DNA of 64,000 nucleotides from Trinickia dinghuensis (GCF_003367175.1 NZ_QRGA01000008.1:62001-126000), one strand, 5' to 3'. Shown: positions 9,247 to 19,271, counted from the stretch's first letter. The notes: generated by a model from the sequence alone, not told the origin. Translations and numbers: made by a program.

Positions 9247-10644
9247 TCATACGCGGCGCCATTCGGTCAGCCCGCCCGGTTTGTCTTCAAGTGCAACACC
9301 GGCATCGAGCAATTCGCCCCGAATCCGATCTGCCTCGGCGTAGTTTTTTGCATGCTTGGCGGCCGTGCGCTCGGCGATCTTCGCTTCGATCGCAGCCGCA
9401 TCGAGCCCCTCGGCGTCGCGCGCGCCCGCCGCTTGCTGCAGGAAGGCGCGCGGCTCACGGCCGAGCAATCCCAACGTGCCCGCCAGCGCGCGCAGTTGCC
9501 GTGCCAATTGCGCGTCGCGCGTGCGATTCACTTCCGTCGCGAGTTCGAACAGCACGGCCACGGCGACCGGCGTATTGATGTCGTCGTTCATCGCCTCGCG
9601 GAAGCGCACCGCATGCGCCTCGCTCCAATCGAGCGGCGCGCCGTCGGGCACGACATCCGTGAGCGCGGTGTACAACCGCGTCAGCGCCGCGCGCGCATCG
9701 TCGAGATGCACGTCGCTGTAGTTGATCGGCGAACGGTAATGCGCGCGCGCAAGGAAAAAGCGCACGACTTCCGGATCGTACTTCGCGAGCACCTCGCGAA
9801 TCGTGAAGAAGTTGCCGAGCGACTTCGACATCTTCTCGTTGTCGATCTGCACGAAGCCGTTATGCATCCAATAATTGACGAACGTCTGTCCTGTCGCGCC
9901 TTCGCTCTGGGCAATCTCGTTCTCATGATGCGGAAACTGCAGATCCTGTCCGCCACCGTGCAGATCGAAGTGCTCGCCGAGCAGCGCGCAGCCCATCGCC
10001 GAACACTCGATGTGCCAACCCGGACGGCCGGGACCGTAATTCGAATTCCACGTGCACTCGGGCGGCTCGCCCTGCTTCGCCTGCTTCCACAGCACGAAAT
10101 CGAGCGGATCTTGCTTGGCGTCGTTGGCCACGACCCGCTCGCCCGCGCGAAGATCCTCGAGCGATTTGCCCGAAAGCGCGCCGTAGCGCGCGAACTTGCG
10201 CACGGCATAGTTCACGTCGCCGTCCTTCGCCTGATACGCATAGCCGTTCGCGACGAGCGTATCGATCATCCCGAGCATCTGAGGAATGTAATCGGTGGCG
10301 CGCGGCTCGATATCGGGACGCCCGACACCGAGCGCATCGGCGTCTTCGTACATCGCCGCGATGTAGCGATCGGTAACGGCCTTGATCGTTTCGCCGTTTT
10401 CAACCGCGCGCCGAATGATCTTGTCGTCGACGTCGGTAATGTTGCGCACGTATGTCACTTGGTAGCCGAGCGTGCGCAGCCAACGCTGGACGAGATCGAA
10501 TACGACCAGGAGCCGCGCATGCCCGATATGGCAATAGTCGTAAACGGTGATCCCGCAGACGTACATCCGCACTTCGCCGGCACGGCGCGGCACGAACGTT
10601 TGCTTCTCACGCGCGAGCGTGTTGTAGATGCGCAGTGATTCCAT
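9247..10644 (-). CDS. cysS: Cysteinyl-tRNA synthetase
   Basis: Class I aminoacyl-tRNA synthetase charging tRNA-Cys. The protein from ATG 10644 has 465 aa and begins [15 protein letters not shown]. The zinc-ligand cysteine and HIGH signature lie in [17 protein letters not shown] (HIGH at residues 39-42), and KMSKSLGNF at about residue 268-276 is the second ATP-binding signature. An upstream in-frame extension to 10701 exists but is arginine-rich and not conserved in type. Faces the TPR gene across a 230-bp divergent region. Confidence 0.96.
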   Translation of the reverse strand: MESLRIYNTLAREKQTFVPRRAGEVRMYVCGITVYDYCHIGHARLLVVFDLVQRWLRTLGYQVTYVRNITDVDDKIIRRAVENGETIKAVTDRYIAAMYEDADALGVGRPDIEPRATDYIPQMLGMIDTLVANGYAYQAKDGDVNYAVRKFARYGALSGKSLEDLRAGERVVANDAKQDPLDFVLWKQAKQGEPPECTWNSNYGPGRPGWHIECSAMGCALLGEHFDLHGGGQDLQFPHHENEIAQSEGATGQTFVNYWMHNGFVQIDNEKMSKSLGNFFTIREVLAKYDPEVVRFFLARAHYRSPINYSDVHLDDARAALTRLYTALTDVVPDGAPLDWSEAHAVRFREAMNDDINTPVAVAVLFELATEVNRTRDAQLARQLRALAGTLGLLGREPRAFLQQAAGARDAEGLDAAAIEAKIAERTAAKHAKNYAEADRIRGELLDAGVALEDKPGGLTEWRRV

Positions 10645-10802
10645 AGAGACGATGCGTGACCTTTGGGCAATCCGCACTCGGCGACGCGCGCTTCGCAGCA
10701 TTTCGCGACGAAGCGCAAACGGCTTGCGCGGTGCGAACGTCCTTGCGCGACGAGTGCTTCGAGGCGAGCGGCGCGACAGGCGACCACGACGGGCGGAAGG
10801 AC

Positions 10803-10831
10803 CGTTTGCCGTTCGAGGAAACCGGCAAACG
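10803..10831. terminator. Hairpin in the cysS / TPR divergent region
   Basis: Perfect 9-bp inverted repeat, CGTTTGCCG and CGGCAAACG, 11-nt loop, followed on the plus strand by TTTTGTT. It has terminator shape but no upstream plus-strand gene to terminate, so it may be a leader hairpin of the TPR gene or a regulatory dyad. TATAAC at 10853-10858 just after it could be a -10 element. Confidence 0.4.
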
Positions 10832-10874
10832 TTTTGTTAGAATGGGCCGGAGTATAACACCCAGACCCGAGCCT

Positions 10875-11579
10875 ATGAAACCTTCCAGCGGCCGCACGCA
10901 CCGTAGCGCGGCCCTCTTTGCCGCTTCCGTTCTGAGCCTTGCGCTCGCGGCTTTCACGAGCGTGGCAGCCCATGCGCAAACGCCTCCGGCGGTGCGCGAC
11001 GACACCCCGCAAATCGATGCATCGATCGCCTCGCAAAACTGGAGCGCGGCGCTCGCCGAACTCGACGCCCGCATCGCCTCGAATCCGCACGATGCCCAAG
11101 CGAAATTCAAGCGCGGCGCCGTCCTCGCCCGCTTGAATCGCGACGACGACGCCATCCGCCAGTTCGTCGAACTGACGCAGCTGTATCCCGAGCTGCCCGA
11201 GCCGTACAACAATCTCGCGGCGCTCTACGCGAAGCACGGGCGCTACCAAGGCGCGCGCACGGCGCTGGAAACGGCCGTGCAGGCGAATCCGAGCTACGGC
11301 CTCGCCTACGAAAACCTCGGCGACCTGTACCTGCACCTGGCGGAGCAGTCGTACAAGCGCGCGCAAGGTCTCGGCCAAGCAAGCGCCTCGGCGGCACAGC
11401 GCGTGGCGGCGATCGACAAGATCGTCTCCGGCGGCGAGGCGCCCGCACCCGCTCCCGCTCCTGCCGCGCATCCCGAGCATGCCACGGTCCCCGTCCCCGA
11501 GTCGCATTTGCCGGGTGTCGAATTCGGCGGCTCGAGCGGCCCGTTCCCGGTTCAGCCTTACGTCGCGCCGTCGCACTAG
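10875..11579 (+). CDS. Exported tetratricopeptide-repeat protein
   Basis: 234 aa from ATG 10875. The first 33 residues form a typical Sec signal peptide (basic MKPSSGRTHR, hydrophobic LFAASVLSLALAAF, AHA-Q cleavage). About residues 50-160 contain three or four TPR-like helical pairs (ALAELDARIASNPHDAQAKF, AVLARLNRDDDAIRQF, NLAALYAKHGRY, GLAYENLGDLYLHLA). The tail is proline/alanine rich. It should be a periplasmic scaffold; the partner is unknown. It is first in a plus-strand run with two cyclophilins, which suggests a role in envelope protein folding, but that is only context. Confidence 0.75.
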   Translation: MKPSSGRTHRSAALFAASVLSLALAAFTSVAAHAQTPPAVRDDTPQIDASIASQNWSAALAELDARIASNPHDAQAKFKRGAVLARLNRDDDAIRQFVELTQLYPELPEPYNNLAALYAKHGRYQGARTALETAVQANPSYGLAYENLGDLYLHLAEQSYKRAQGLGQASASAAQRVAAIDKIVSGGEAPAPAPAPAAHPEHATVPVPESHLPGVEFGGSSGPFPVQPYVAPSH

Positions 11580-11637
11580 CGCGGCTTTCGCACCGATCCT
11601 TTTCGCACCGATCTCTTCCAAGCCGAGGACACTACTC

Positions 11638-12219
11638 ATGAAAAGCTTTTGGTTGGCGCTCGGCGGCGCCGCTCTCATCGCGAACGCGCCCGCCTTCGCG
11701 CAAACGAATGCCGCTGCCGCGCACCCGCAAGTGCTGCTGAAAACGTCGGACGGCAACATCAAAGTCGAGCTTTATCCCGAGCAAGCGCCCAAGACGGTCG
11801 CGAACTTCCTCGACTATGTGAAATCCGGCCAATATAGCGGCACCATCTTCCATCGCGTGATCCCCGGCTTCATGATTCAAGGGGGCGGCTTCACGACGAG
11901 CTACGCGGAGAAGCCCACGCGCGCGCCGATTCCGCTCGAAAGCCGCAACGGTCTGAAGAACGCGGCGGGGACGATCGCCATGGCACGCACGGGCGATCCG
12001 AACTCGGCAACGGATCAGTTCTTCATCAACACCGTCGACAACGCGGGGCTCGACTATCCGAATCCGGACGGCAACGGATATGCGGTATTCGGCAAGGTCG
12101 TATCCGGCATGGACGTCGTGAAGAAGATCGAAGCGACGCCCACCACGACGCGCGGCGCGATGGAGAATGTGCCGCAACAGCCGATCGTGATCGAATCGGC
12201 AACGGTCGTTTCGAAATAA
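11638..12219 (+). CDS. ppiA: Periplasmic peptidyl-prolyl cis-trans isomerase (cyclophilin)
   Basis: Cyclophilin-type proline isomerase of 193 aa with a signal peptide (MKSFWLALGGAALIANAPAFA-Q, cut near residue 21), so it acts in the periplasm. The cyclophilin core carries [15 protein letters not shown] and AMARTGDPNSATDQFFIN, which hold the active-site arginine and the Gln/Phe pocket residues. It lies 58 bp after the TPR gene and 87 bp before the cytoplasmic paralogue ppiB. The upstream in-frame extension is ignored because the signal peptide fixes the start. Confidence 0.92.
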   Translation: MKSFWLALGGAALIANAPAFAQTNAAAAHPQVLLKTSDGNIKVELYPEQAPKTVANFLDYVKSGQYSGTIFHRVIPGFMIQGGGFTTSYAEKPTRAPIPLESRNGLKNAAGTIAMARTGDPNSATDQFFINTVDNAGLDYPNPDGNGYAVFGKVVSGMDVVKKIEATPTTTRGAMENVPQQPIVIESATVVSK

Positions 12220-12306
12220 CGAGAACCAACGAGAAACAACGCGGCATAACGCTCTTCCCCGCCGGCGCGCCCCGCGCCGGCCTGCCTCTCTAGAAAGGAA
12301 CCCATC

Positions 12307-12801
12307 ATGGTCGAACTGCATACGAACCACGGCGTGATCAAGCTCGAACTCGACGCCGACAAAGCCCCGAAGACGGTCGAGAATTTCCTCAATTACGTGA
12401 AGAAAGGCCATTACGACAACACCGTTTTTCACCGCGTGATCGACGGCTTCATGATCCAAGGCGGCGGCTTCGAACCCGGCATGAAGCAAAAGCCGACCGA
12501 TGCCCCGGTCGACAACGAAGCGAACAACGGCCTAAAGAACGTCAAGGGCTCGGTCGCCATGGCGCGCACGAACGATCCGCACTCGGCAACCGCCCAATTC
12601 TTCATCAACGTCAACGACAACGACTTCCTCAACCACACGTCGCCGACGCCGCAAGGCTGGGGCTACACGGTGTTCGGCAATGTCGTCGAAGGGCTCGACG
12701 TGGTCGAGAAGATCAAGAAGGTGCGCACGGGCTCGAAAGGCTTTCACCACGACGTGCCGCTCGACGATGTCGTGATCGAGAAAGCGGTCGTGGTCGATTG
12801 A
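12307..12801 (+). CDS. ppiB: Cytoplasmic peptidyl-prolyl cis-trans isomerase (cyclophilin B)
   Basis: 164 aa, no signal peptide, starting [15 protein letters not shown] after a GAAAGGAA ribosome binding site. Cyclophilin signature [15 protein letters not shown] and [20 protein letters not shown] show the catalytic arginine and substrate pocket. It closely parallels the preceding ppiA, so the pair probably arose by duplication with one copy gaining an export signal. Its stop codon overlaps the apparent TTG start of lpxH. Confidence 0.94.
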   Translation: MVELHTNHGVIKLELDADKAPKTVENFLNYVKKGHYDNTVFHRVIDGFMIQGGGFEPGMKQKPTDAPVDNEANNGLKNVKGSVAMARTNDPHSATAQFFINVNDNDFLNHTSPTPQGWGYTVFGNVVEGLDVVEKIKKVRTGSKGFHHDVPLDDVVIEKAVVVD

Positions 12802-13640
12802 ACACGAGCATCATCCGAGATGCGGGCATCTCGGGGCGGCAAGATGCGGGGCCTCGCAACGTCGAGGCCAGCGTGCCGCACGAGCACGGCCACGCGCGCC
12901 CTCACGCGCCGCGGCCGCTCCTGCTCATCTCCGATCTGCATCTGAGCGCGTCGATTCCGCACACGGTCGACGCGTTCGAGCATTTCATCCGCGTCACGGC
13001 CGACAGCGCCGATTCGGTCTTCGTCCTCGGCGATCTATTCGAGTACTGGATCGGCGACGATATGCTCGGCGCCGATCCGTTCGCGGCGCGTGTCGCGGCG
13101 CTTCTGCACTCGCTGTCGGAGCGCGGCATTGCCTTGTACGTGATGCACGGAAATCGCGATTTTCTGCTCGGCAAGCGGTTCATGAAGGCGGCCGGGGCGA
13201 TCTGGCTGCCCGACCCGTTCGTGATGACGGCGTTCGGCGCGCGCATCGTGCTCGCGCACGGCGATGCGCTGTGCACGGCCGATCGCAAGTATCAAACGTT
13301 TCGGCGCTTCGCGCGGTGGCGCGCGGCGCAATTGCTGTTTCTCGCATGGCCGTTCAGATGGCGGCACGCGCTGGCCGAGCGCATGCGCGCTTCGAGCGAT
13401 GAGGGTCGTACGCGGCCGCCGTCCCCGCTTTACGACGTCACGCACGAAAGCGTCGAGGCCCTGTTTCGCACGAGCCATACGACGACGATGATCCACGGGC
13501 ACACGCACAAGCCTGCACGCCATCAGGAAGCGGGCGGCACGCGCTGGGTGCTGCCCGATTGGGATCTCGATCACGGCACGCGCCGAGGCGGCTATCTGCG
13601 CATCGACGCCGAAGGCATCCACGCCCTCCCGCTCGATTGA
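12798..13640 (+). CDS. lpxH: UDP-2,3-diacylglucosamine diphosphatase
   Basis: Hydrolyses UDP-2,3-diacylglucosamine to lipid X and UMP, the fourth step of lipid A synthesis, at the inner face of the cytoplasmic membrane. Calcineurin-like metal motifs appear in order: [26 protein letters not shown], and HGHTHKP. The core begins about residue 37 ([12 protein letters not shown]). The assigned TTG overlaps the ppiB stop (TTGA), implying translational coupling; a GTG at 12873 is the main alternative start and would remove a poorly conserved N-terminus. Confidence 0.93.
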   Translation: MNTSIIRDAGISGRQDAGPRNVEASVPHEHGHARPHAPRPLLLISDLHLSASIPHTVDAFEHFIRVTADSADSVFVLGDLFEYWIGDDMLGADPFAARVAALLHSLSERGIALYVMHGNRDFLLGKRFMKAAGAIWLPDPFVMTAFGARIVLAHGDALCTADRKYQTFRRFARWRAAQLLFLAWPFRWRHALAERMRASSDEGRTRPPSPLYDVTHESVEALFRTSHTTTMIHGHTHKPARHQEAGGTRWVLPDWDLDHGTRRGGYLRIDAEGIHALPLD

Positions 13641-13726
13641 CGGACGCATCGCGCCGGGCCGAGGTGTCGCCTCGGCCGCAGGCGCTTGCCTCGACTCAAT
13701 CGCCTTTATTCCTCAACGCTTTACGC

Positions 13727-14536
13727 TTACTCGCCGGTCAACGCTCGGTGCTCGCGCTCGACTGCCTCGGCATGCGTCGTCGCCACGCCCTGGATGGCGG
13801 CCGACAGACGCTGCAGATCCACGGCCGCCGCGTCCAAGCCGTGCAGCGCTTCGAGCCGGGCGCCCAGCCGCTCGAGCGCGGCCACGATCTCGTCGACGCG
13901 CTGCTTTTCGCCCGCCGCATGATCGATGAGCCCGTGCAGCGCAAGCGATACCGGATCCTCGGCGTTCGGCGTGATGCCGTAGGCGCAAAATGCCGCATGC
14001 TCGGGCGAGCGCTTCGGATCGGCCGGCGATATCACGCGCGCCGGATTGCCGACGGCCGTACCGCCTGCCGGCACCGGTTTGACGACGACCGCGTTCGAAC
14101 CGATTTTCGCGTTTTCGCCGATCGTGAAGCCGCCGAGCACTTTCGCGCCGGCGCCGACGATCACGCCGCGTTCGAGGGTCGGGTGGCGTTTGGCGCCGCG
14201 CGTGAGCAACGTGCCGCCGAGCGTGACGCCTTGATAGATCGTGCAGTCGTCGCCAACCTCGGCTGTTTCGCCCACGACCACGCCCATGCCGTGATCGATG
14301 AACACGCGCCGGCCGATCGTCGCGCCGGGGTGGATCTCGATCCCCGTCATGAAGCGGGCGACCTGCGAAATGAAGCGCGCGAGCCAGCGGCGCCGTGCGA
14401 GCCAGCAGGCATGCGCGAACCGATGCAGAACGATCGCGTGGAACCCCGGGTAACAGGTGAGCACTTCCCAAGCACTGCGAGCGGCGGGGTCCCGCTGACG
14501 AATCGTTGCAATGTCTTCGCGAAGTCTCGTGAACAT
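13727..14536 (-). CDS. cysE: Serine O-acetyltransferase
   Basis: Makes O-acetyl-L-serine from serine and acetyl-CoA, committing serine to cysteine synthesis. The N-terminal helical part ([19 protein letters not shown]) is followed by a left-handed beta-helix of hexapeptide repeats: [52 protein letters not shown]. At 269 aa it matches the family. About residues 200-269 form a helical tail ([16 protein letters not shown]), longer than the classical inhibitory tail. Convergent with lpxH across 86 bp. Confidence 0.92.
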   Translation of the reverse strand: MFTRLREDIATIRQRDPAARSAWEVLTCYPGFHAIVLHRFAHACWLARRRWLARFISQVARFMTGIEIHPGATIGRRVFIDHGMGVVVGETAEVGDDCTIYQGVTLGGTLLTRGAKRHPTLERGVIVGAGAKVLGGFTIGENAKIGSNAVVVKPVPAGGTAVGNPARVISPADPKRSPEHAAFCAYGITPNAEDPVSLALHGLIDHAAGEKQRVDEIVAALERLGARLEALHGLDAAAVDLQRLSAAIQGVATTHAEAVEREHRALTGE

Positions 14537-14675
14537 GATGGGGCTCGCTCGATTGTTAGGAACATCGTTGCCGGACGCGGCGGCGGGCGCGTCGATATGA
14601 CATCCGGCGATTTGCTTATGAGGAACGCTTCGATTGTATGAGGATCATGCCGAACCTGCAGAACGCATGAAAATC

Positions 14676-14696
14676 GCCCCTGTGGGGAACAGGGGC
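14676..14696 (-). terminator. Terminator-like hairpin after trmJ
   Basis: Perfect 8-bp stem GCCCCTGT / ACAGGGGC with a 5-nt loop, between trmJ and cysE. On the minus strand it is followed by GATTTTC, a short T-run, so weak termination of the trmJ transcript before cysE is plausible. Confidence 0.5.
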
Positions 14697-14812
14697 ATTG
14701 GCGGCGTTAGCCGCCAGGTCGGCATCCATTTGCGACGTGCGGGCGCCGCAGCGCCGCCGGATCGGGACGAGTACGACGGACGCGCTCCCTTACCCACAGG
14801 CACGCCGCCGTG

Positions 14813-15643
14813 CTACGACGACGAGCCGTCGCCGCCGTGCGCTTTGAGCAAGATGTGCTTCGCGATGCCACGCACGATGTTCACTTCCTCGCGCTCGAGA
14901 CCGGCGCGAGCGAACAGCCTGCGCAAGCGCGACATCAGTTTCTTCGGGTTGGCCGGATCGAGAAACTCGAGGGCGATCAGCGCATTCTCGAGGTGGACAT
15001 ACATCCGTTCGATATCGTCGTTCGGCGCGCGCGCGCCGGCGGCGGTTTCGTCGGTCTGCCCGACCGGCGCGGCGCCGTCTTCCGCGAGATACGCGATCCG
15101 CAGTTCGTAGGCGAGCACTTGCACCGCCTGCGCGAGGTTGAGCGAGCTATAGGCGGGATTGGCCGGAATATGCGCGAGCGCGCTGCAGCGCTCGACGTGC
15201 TCGTTGGAGAGCCCCGTGCGCTCGTTGCCGAAGACGAAGGCGATGTCGCCGCCCAACGCGTGCGAGCGAGCCTCGCCCGCCGCCTCGCGCGGAGCGAGCT
15301 GCGGCGGACCGTACTCGCGCATCCGCGCCGTCAGCGCGACGGACCAGGTGACGCCCGCTAGCGCGTCGGCGATGGTCGGCACGATCCGCGCCGATGCCAG
15401 CACGTCTTCGGCACCGCTGGCCATGGCGATCGCCTCGGGATCGGTCTGCACATGGGCAAGACGCGGGGCGACGAGCACGAGCCGCGAGAATCCCATCGTC
15501 TTGAGCGCGCGGGCGGCGGCGCCTACGTTACCGGGATGGCTGGGCTCGACGAGAACGAACCGCGTCGAGGTGAAACCACCGTGCGGACCGGCCGCGCAGG
15601 TGTGAACGGTGGCAGACGGCGAAAGCGATGTGGAACGATTCAA
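14813..15643 (-). CDS. trmJ: tRNA (cytidine/uridine-2'-O-)-methyltransferase TrmJ
   Basis: SPOUT-class methyltransferase that methylates the 2'-OH of nucleotide 32 of several tRNAs using S-adenosylmethionine. Diagnostic stretches are [19 protein letters not shown] near residue 26, [15 protein letters not shown], and the knot motif [19 protein letters not shown]. At 276 aa it fits TrmJ rather than the shorter TrmL. The start is uncertain: the frame opens with TTG at 15643, and about 24 residues precede the conserved core. Confidence 0.9.
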   Translation of the reverse strand: MNRSTSLSPSATVHTCAAGPHGGFTSTRFVLVEPSHPGNVGAAARALKTMGFSRLVLVAPRLAHVQTDPEAIAMASGAEDVLASARIVPTIADALAGVTWSVALTARMREYGPPQLAPREAAGEARSHALGGDIAFVFGNERTGLSNEHVERCSALAHIPANPAYSSLNLAQAVQVLAYELRIAYLAEDGAAPVGQTDETAAGARAPNDDIERMYVHLENALIALEFLDPANPKKLMSRLRRLFARAGLEREEVNIVRGIAKHILLKAHGGDGSSS

Positions 15644-15997
15644 GATGGCGAAATGAGCGAAGTCCGGCGAATAGGGAGCGATGCTTACCTGGCGATATGG
15701 TATCGCGCTCGCCGCGGGGATGCACCGGGTGCGCCCGGGATGCCGGCGAACGGCCGAGACCGTCCCGGACGAAAAGCAGGATACATTGGGCGCCCGCCCC
15801 GATGTTTGAGCCGGGCAGCCCAGGACTCAGGTAAAATTGCACGACTCGCGCCTTGCACGCAGGTCGATTTTCGTTCCCGCGCGCATGCACATCGCTCTTC
15901 TTCAATTCGCTTTCGTCGACGGAATGCCAGCGCATTCCGGGCGGTTTGGCCCAACAGCCACGGCATTCGCACCGCCGCGGCACAAGGAACCCGTTTT
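15644..15997. other. 354-bp divergent trmJ / suhB region
   Basis: No gene seen. It must hold the promoters of both flanking genes. On the plus strand TAAAAT at 15832-15837 is a possible -10, but the nearest -35-like TTGAGC is about 20 nt upstream, too far for a good promoter. A short dyad GCGATA-TGG-TATCGC lies at 15692-15706. Confidence 0.45.
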
Positions 15998-16798
15998 ATG
16001 CACCCGATGCTCAACATTGCCGTCAAGGCTGCCCGTCGCGCCGGACAAATCATCAACCGCGCCTCGCTCGATCTGGACCTGGTTCAAGTCAGCAAGAAGC
16101 AGCACAACGATTTTGTGACCGAAGTCGACAAAGCGGCCGAAGCGGCCATCATCGACACGCTCAAAACGGCGTATCCCGACCATGCGATCCTGGCCGAAGA
16201 GTCTGGCCGCTCCGAAAACGAATCCGATTACGTCTGGATCGTCGATCCGCTCGACGGCACCACCAATTTCATCCACGGCCTGCCCTATTACGGTGTATCG
16301 ATCGCCTTGGCGCACCGTGGCGTCGTCACGCAAGCGGTGGTCTACGATCCCAACAGCAACGATCTGTTCACGGCCTCGCGCGGCCGCGGCGCTTATCTGA
16401 ACGATCGCCGCATCCGCGTCGGCCGTCGCGACCGCCTGGCCGACGGCCTGATCGGCACGGGCTTTCCGTTCCGCGAAGACGACCGCCTCGAGGCCTACTG
16501 CCGCCTGTTCGCCGAAATGACGCGTTCATGCACGGGCTTGCGCCGCCCGGGCGCCGCAGCGCTCGACTTGGCCAATGTGGCGGCGGGCCGGCTCGACGGC
16601 TTTTTCGAACAGGGCCTGAGCCCGTGGGACATGGCGGCGGGGAGCCTCTTGATCACCGAAGCGGGCGGTCTCGTCGGCAACTACACAGGCGATTCGGAGT
16701 TCCTGCAGCTTGGCGAGATTGTCGCGGGCAACCCCAAGATCTATGCCCAGATGGTGCCGATCCTGAGCCCGTACAGCCGCGTGGCCAAGAACGACTGA
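15998..16798 (+). CDS. suhB: Inositol-1-monophosphatase family protein
   Basis: 266 aa starting [16 protein letters not shown]. The Mg-dependent phosphatase motifs are present in order: [33 protein letters not shown] (metal-binding Asp residues) and [19 protein letters not shown]. SuhB dephosphorylates inositol phosphates and in E. coli also binds RNA polymerase with NusA during rRNA transcription. The long upstream open extension was rejected because the family start is at the ATG 15998. Followed by a strong terminator. Confidence 0.93.
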   Translation: MHPMLNIAVKAARRAGQIINRASLDLDLVQVSKKQHNDFVTEVDKAAEAAIIDTLKTAYPDHAILAEESGRSENESDYVWIVDPLDGTTNFIHGLPYYGVSIALAHRGVVTQAVVYDPNSNDLFTASRGRGAYLNDRRIRVGRRDRLADGLIGTGFPFREDDRLEAYCRLFAEMTRSCTGLRRPGAAALDLANVAAGRLDGFFEQGLSPWDMAAGSLLITEAGGLVGNYTGDSEFLQLGEIVAGNPKIYAQMVPILSPYSRVAKND

Positions 16799-16819
16799 CG
16801 AAAGCCGAGCGACGGATTG

Positions 16820-16853
16820 CACTAAAAAGGCGGCTTCGGCCGCCTTTTTAGTG
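16820..16853 (+). terminator. Strong intrinsic terminator after suhB
   Basis: Perfect 15-bp stem closed by a TTCG tetraloop, with five A on the left arm and five T on the right arm, so it can work in both directions. It lies 21 bp past the suhB stop and isolates it from lplT. Confidence 0.93.
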
Positions 16854-16912
16854 CTCGCGTATGACATGTAGGTCTTACTTTTTCGAGCGCGCACGGCGGC
16901 TCGTCTCGGCGG

Positions 16913-18211
16913 ATGAAAAAAGGCTTCTACACGATCATTGCTGCGCAATTCGTTTCGTCGCTGGCCGACAATGCCTTGCTGATCGCGGCCATCGCCCTGC
17001 TCGGCGCGATGCATGCGGCCAATTGGTTCACGCCACTGCTGCAGATCTTGTTCACGACGTCGTATGTCGTGCTCGCACCGTTTGCCGGCGCCTTCGCCGA
17101 TGCCATGCAAAAGCGCCACGTCATGCTCGCGGCCAACGCGTTGAAGGCGGTCGGCTGCGCCATGATGCTCGCCGGCGTGCACCCGATGATCGCCTACGGC
17201 GTGGTGGGTATCGGCGCGGCGGCCTACTCGCCGGCCAAGTACGGCATTCTGACAGAGCTGCTGCCGCCGCAGCGGCTCGTCGCCGCGAACGCTTGGCTCG
17301 AATCGGCGACGGTCCTGTCGACCATTCTCGGCACCGCGTTCGGCGGCGCGCTCATCAGCCCCTACGTACAGCATCTCCTCCACGCGCGGCAGTGGGCGTT
17401 CATGCGCGAGGCGGCCGATGTCGCGATGTTCGCCGTCATGCTCGTGTATGCGGCGGCCGCGGTGATCAACCTCGGCATCCCCGATACCGGCGCGCGCTAC
17501 GCGAACCGTCTGCGCGAGCCGAAACGGCTCGTCGGCGAATTCGTCGATTGCTTCAATATGCTGTGGCGCGACGAACTCGCGCAAATCGCGCTGTGGGTGA
17601 CGACGCTCATGTGGGGCGCCGCCGTCACGCTGCAGTTGCTCGTGCTCAAATGGGCCGCCGTCAACTTGGGGCTAACGCTGTCGACGGCCGCCTTGATGCA
17701 GGGCGCCTCGGGCATCGGCATCGCGCTCGGCGCGGGGGCGGCCGCGGCGCTCGTGCCGCTTGCGCGCTCGCTGAAAGTCTTGCCCGTCGGGATCGCGGCC
17801 GGCATCGTGGCGGCGGCGATGGCGTTCTACGGAAAATGGCTGTTCCCTCCCGCGGCCGGCATTCGGCTCGGCGATCACTTCTTCGCCGCGTATATCCTGC
17901 TGGCCTACCCGCTCATGATCGCGCTCGGCGGCTTGGCCGGGTACTTCATCGTGCCGATGAACGCGCTGCTGCAGCATCGCGGCGCGACACTCATCACGGC
18001 CGGGCATTCGATCGCCGTGCAGAACTTCAATCAGAACCTGGCCGTGCTGTTGATGCTCGGCGTCTATGCGCTGCTGCTGCGCGCGAACATGCCCGTGCAG
18101 TGGATCATCGTGACGTTCGGCGGTTTTGTCTGCGCGATGATTTGGCTGGCGAAGCGGCGCAGCGAGGCCAATGCGCGCCGAGTCGACTTGAGGGCGATGA
18201 TCGGGGAGTGA
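16913..18211 (+). CDS. lplT: Lysophospholipid transporter LplT (MFS)
   Basis: 432-aa major facilitator with about 12 hydrophobic helices, beginning MKKGFYTIIAAQFVSSLADNALLIAAIALL. LplT moves lysophospholipids such as lyso-phosphatidylethanolamine from the outer to the inner leaflet of the cytoplasmic membrane for re-acylation. The opening AQFVSSLADNAL and the PAKYGILTELLPPQRLVAANAW loop are typical. In many bacteria LplT is fused or linked to an acyltransferase (Aas); none is next to it here. Stands alone between a terminator and the aidA genes. Confidence 0.88.
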   Translation: MKKGFYTIIAAQFVSSLADNALLIAAIALLGAMHAANWFTPLLQILFTTSYVVLAPFAGAFADAMQKRHVMLAANALKAVGCAMMLAGVHPMIAYGVVGIGAAAYSPAKYGILTELLPPQRLVAANAWLESATVLSTILGTAFGGALISPYVQHLLHARQWAFMREAADVAMFAVMLVYAAAAVINLGIPDTGARYANRLREPKRLVGEFVDCFNMLWRDELAQIALWVTTLMWGAAVTLQLLVLKWAAVNLGLTLSTAALMQGASGIGIALGAGAAAALVPLARSLKVLPVGIAAGIVAAAMAFYGKWLFPPAAGIRLGDHFFAAYILLAYPLMIALGGLAGYFIVPMNALLQHRGATLITAGHSIAVQNFNQNLAVLLMLGVYALLLRANMPVQWIIVTFGGFVCAMIWLAKRRSEANARRVDLRAMIGE

Positions 18212-18440
18212 AGGCAGGCGCGGGGCTGCGAACAAAGCGAGCGGCACATGAAGCTTTGGCCACCCGCTTGGGTTGTTAATCGTCGCTGAAATGGAACGAG
18301 GAATCCCCTATTCTAAAAGCCATCGGCTTCGGTAGCGAGCCCGCTAAGGTGCTCGCGTGCCATCCAGGCGTATGCATCCACCCGCTCACCGAGCCGCGCC
18401 CGACAATCTCGCGAGAACAGGAAACAGGAAAAGGTCCAGC

Positions 18441-18989
18441 ATGGAATCCGAAGCCGTCATCCCTACACTTTCTCGAAGAATCGGCATGCTCGCGATTGTC
18501 GACACGCAATACATTAAGCATCACTACGCGCCCGGCCTCACTCCTTCGACGCCGGCTATTGTGAATCCCGAGCATATGTTCATAGCCGGTGCTCACTTAC
18601 GAAGCGGTGCCGGCACATTGGAATTTCACGCTAGAGTCGGTGATATCGTTTCCATCCGCTGCACCTCGGCCGCTCACAACTCAAACGACGCGGTGATTTT
18701 GTATAAAATACAAACGCAGCCCGCCGCCACGGAAATCGTGTTGGATTCCTTCGAGCAACGCATCGTAACAAGGCGCAATGCGGTAGCGGCGGATCCCGAT
18801 TCGGCCAGCCGGGACGGTTTGCCCGCACTCGAGACGGCCGTCAATTTTTCGAGCTTCTCGTCGCAAATCCGGGCTCACGGCACCGAAGAGATTCGCATCG
18901 AATTCGCACTTTATGCGCTGACGCAAGGCCGCCAAACTCAGAGCCTAGTCGGTTATTACTGCTGTGACCTGAATATTTCCATCGCTTAG
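18441..18989 (+). CDS. AidA/PixA-family protein, first copy
   Basis: 182 aa with the features of the PixA/AidA inclusion-body family: an N-terminal MLAIVDTQYI strand, GTLEFHARVGDIVSIRCTSAAHN, AVILYKI, and the DGLPAL...NFSSF...GTEEIRIEFALYAL end module. Members include PixA crystals of Xenorhabdus and quorum-sensing-regulated AidA of Burkholderia; the biochemical role is unknown. The usual GYFWWDPTI ending is changed here to GYYCCDLNI. AGGAAAAGG lies 8 nt before the ATG. A second copy follows 323 bp later, so this is a tandem duplication that has diverged strongly. Confidence 0.82.
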   Translation: MESEAVIPTLSRRIGMLAIVDTQYIKHHYAPGLTPSTPAIVNPEHMFIAGAHLRSGAGTLEFHARVGDIVSIRCTSAAHNSNDAVILYKIQTQPAATEIVLDSFEQRIVTRRNAVAADPDSASRDGLPALETAVNFSSFSSQIRAHGTEEIRIEFALYALTQGRQTQSLVGYYCCDLNISIA

Positions 18990-19200
18990 TCGTCGATCAT
19001 CGCCAACGAGCACCACAGCAAGGCTAGACCACCTTGGCACATGTCATGAGGCGAGATTTCCGGGCATCTATGAAATAGGCGTGTAAATACTTGACAGCGA
19101 ATCGGCTGCCCGGTCAATTATTGCAATCTCATTACACTCTTTCAGCTAAGTTAACGTTCTTCTAATTGCAAGATGTCCCTCAATTTATATTTACCTACCC

Positions 19201-19219
19201 CCTGTATACCTTATCAGGT
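19201..19219 (+). promoter_or_regulatory. lux/cep-box-like dyad upstream of second aidA copy
   Basis: CCTGTATACCTTATCAGGT has the symmetric ends CCTG...CAGG with a 10-nt centre, the layout of LuxR-type (CepR) operators, though several inner positions differ from the published cep-box pattern as I recall it. AidA of Burkholderia is a known quorum-sensing target, which makes this a sensible candidate 94 bp upstream of the start codon. Confidence 0.4.
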
Positions 19220-19250
19220 GCAATTACTGAGAAACCGGAGCAAATTGCCG

Positions 19251-19271
19251 ATGACGCATAAATTGCGTCAT
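19251..19271 (+). repeat. Perfect 8-bp inverted repeat in the leader of the second aidA copy
   Basis: ATGACGCA and TGCGTCAT separated by TAAAT, ending 41 bp before the start codon. It could be an operator for a dimeric repressor or an mRNA hairpin in the 5' leader. There is no T-run, so it is not a normal terminator. Confidence 0.55.

Noticed and set aside
15452-15997. Upstream extension of suhB
   Set aside because: The frame stays open because of GC content, but family alignment puts the start at ATG 15998 and the extension is arginine-rich.
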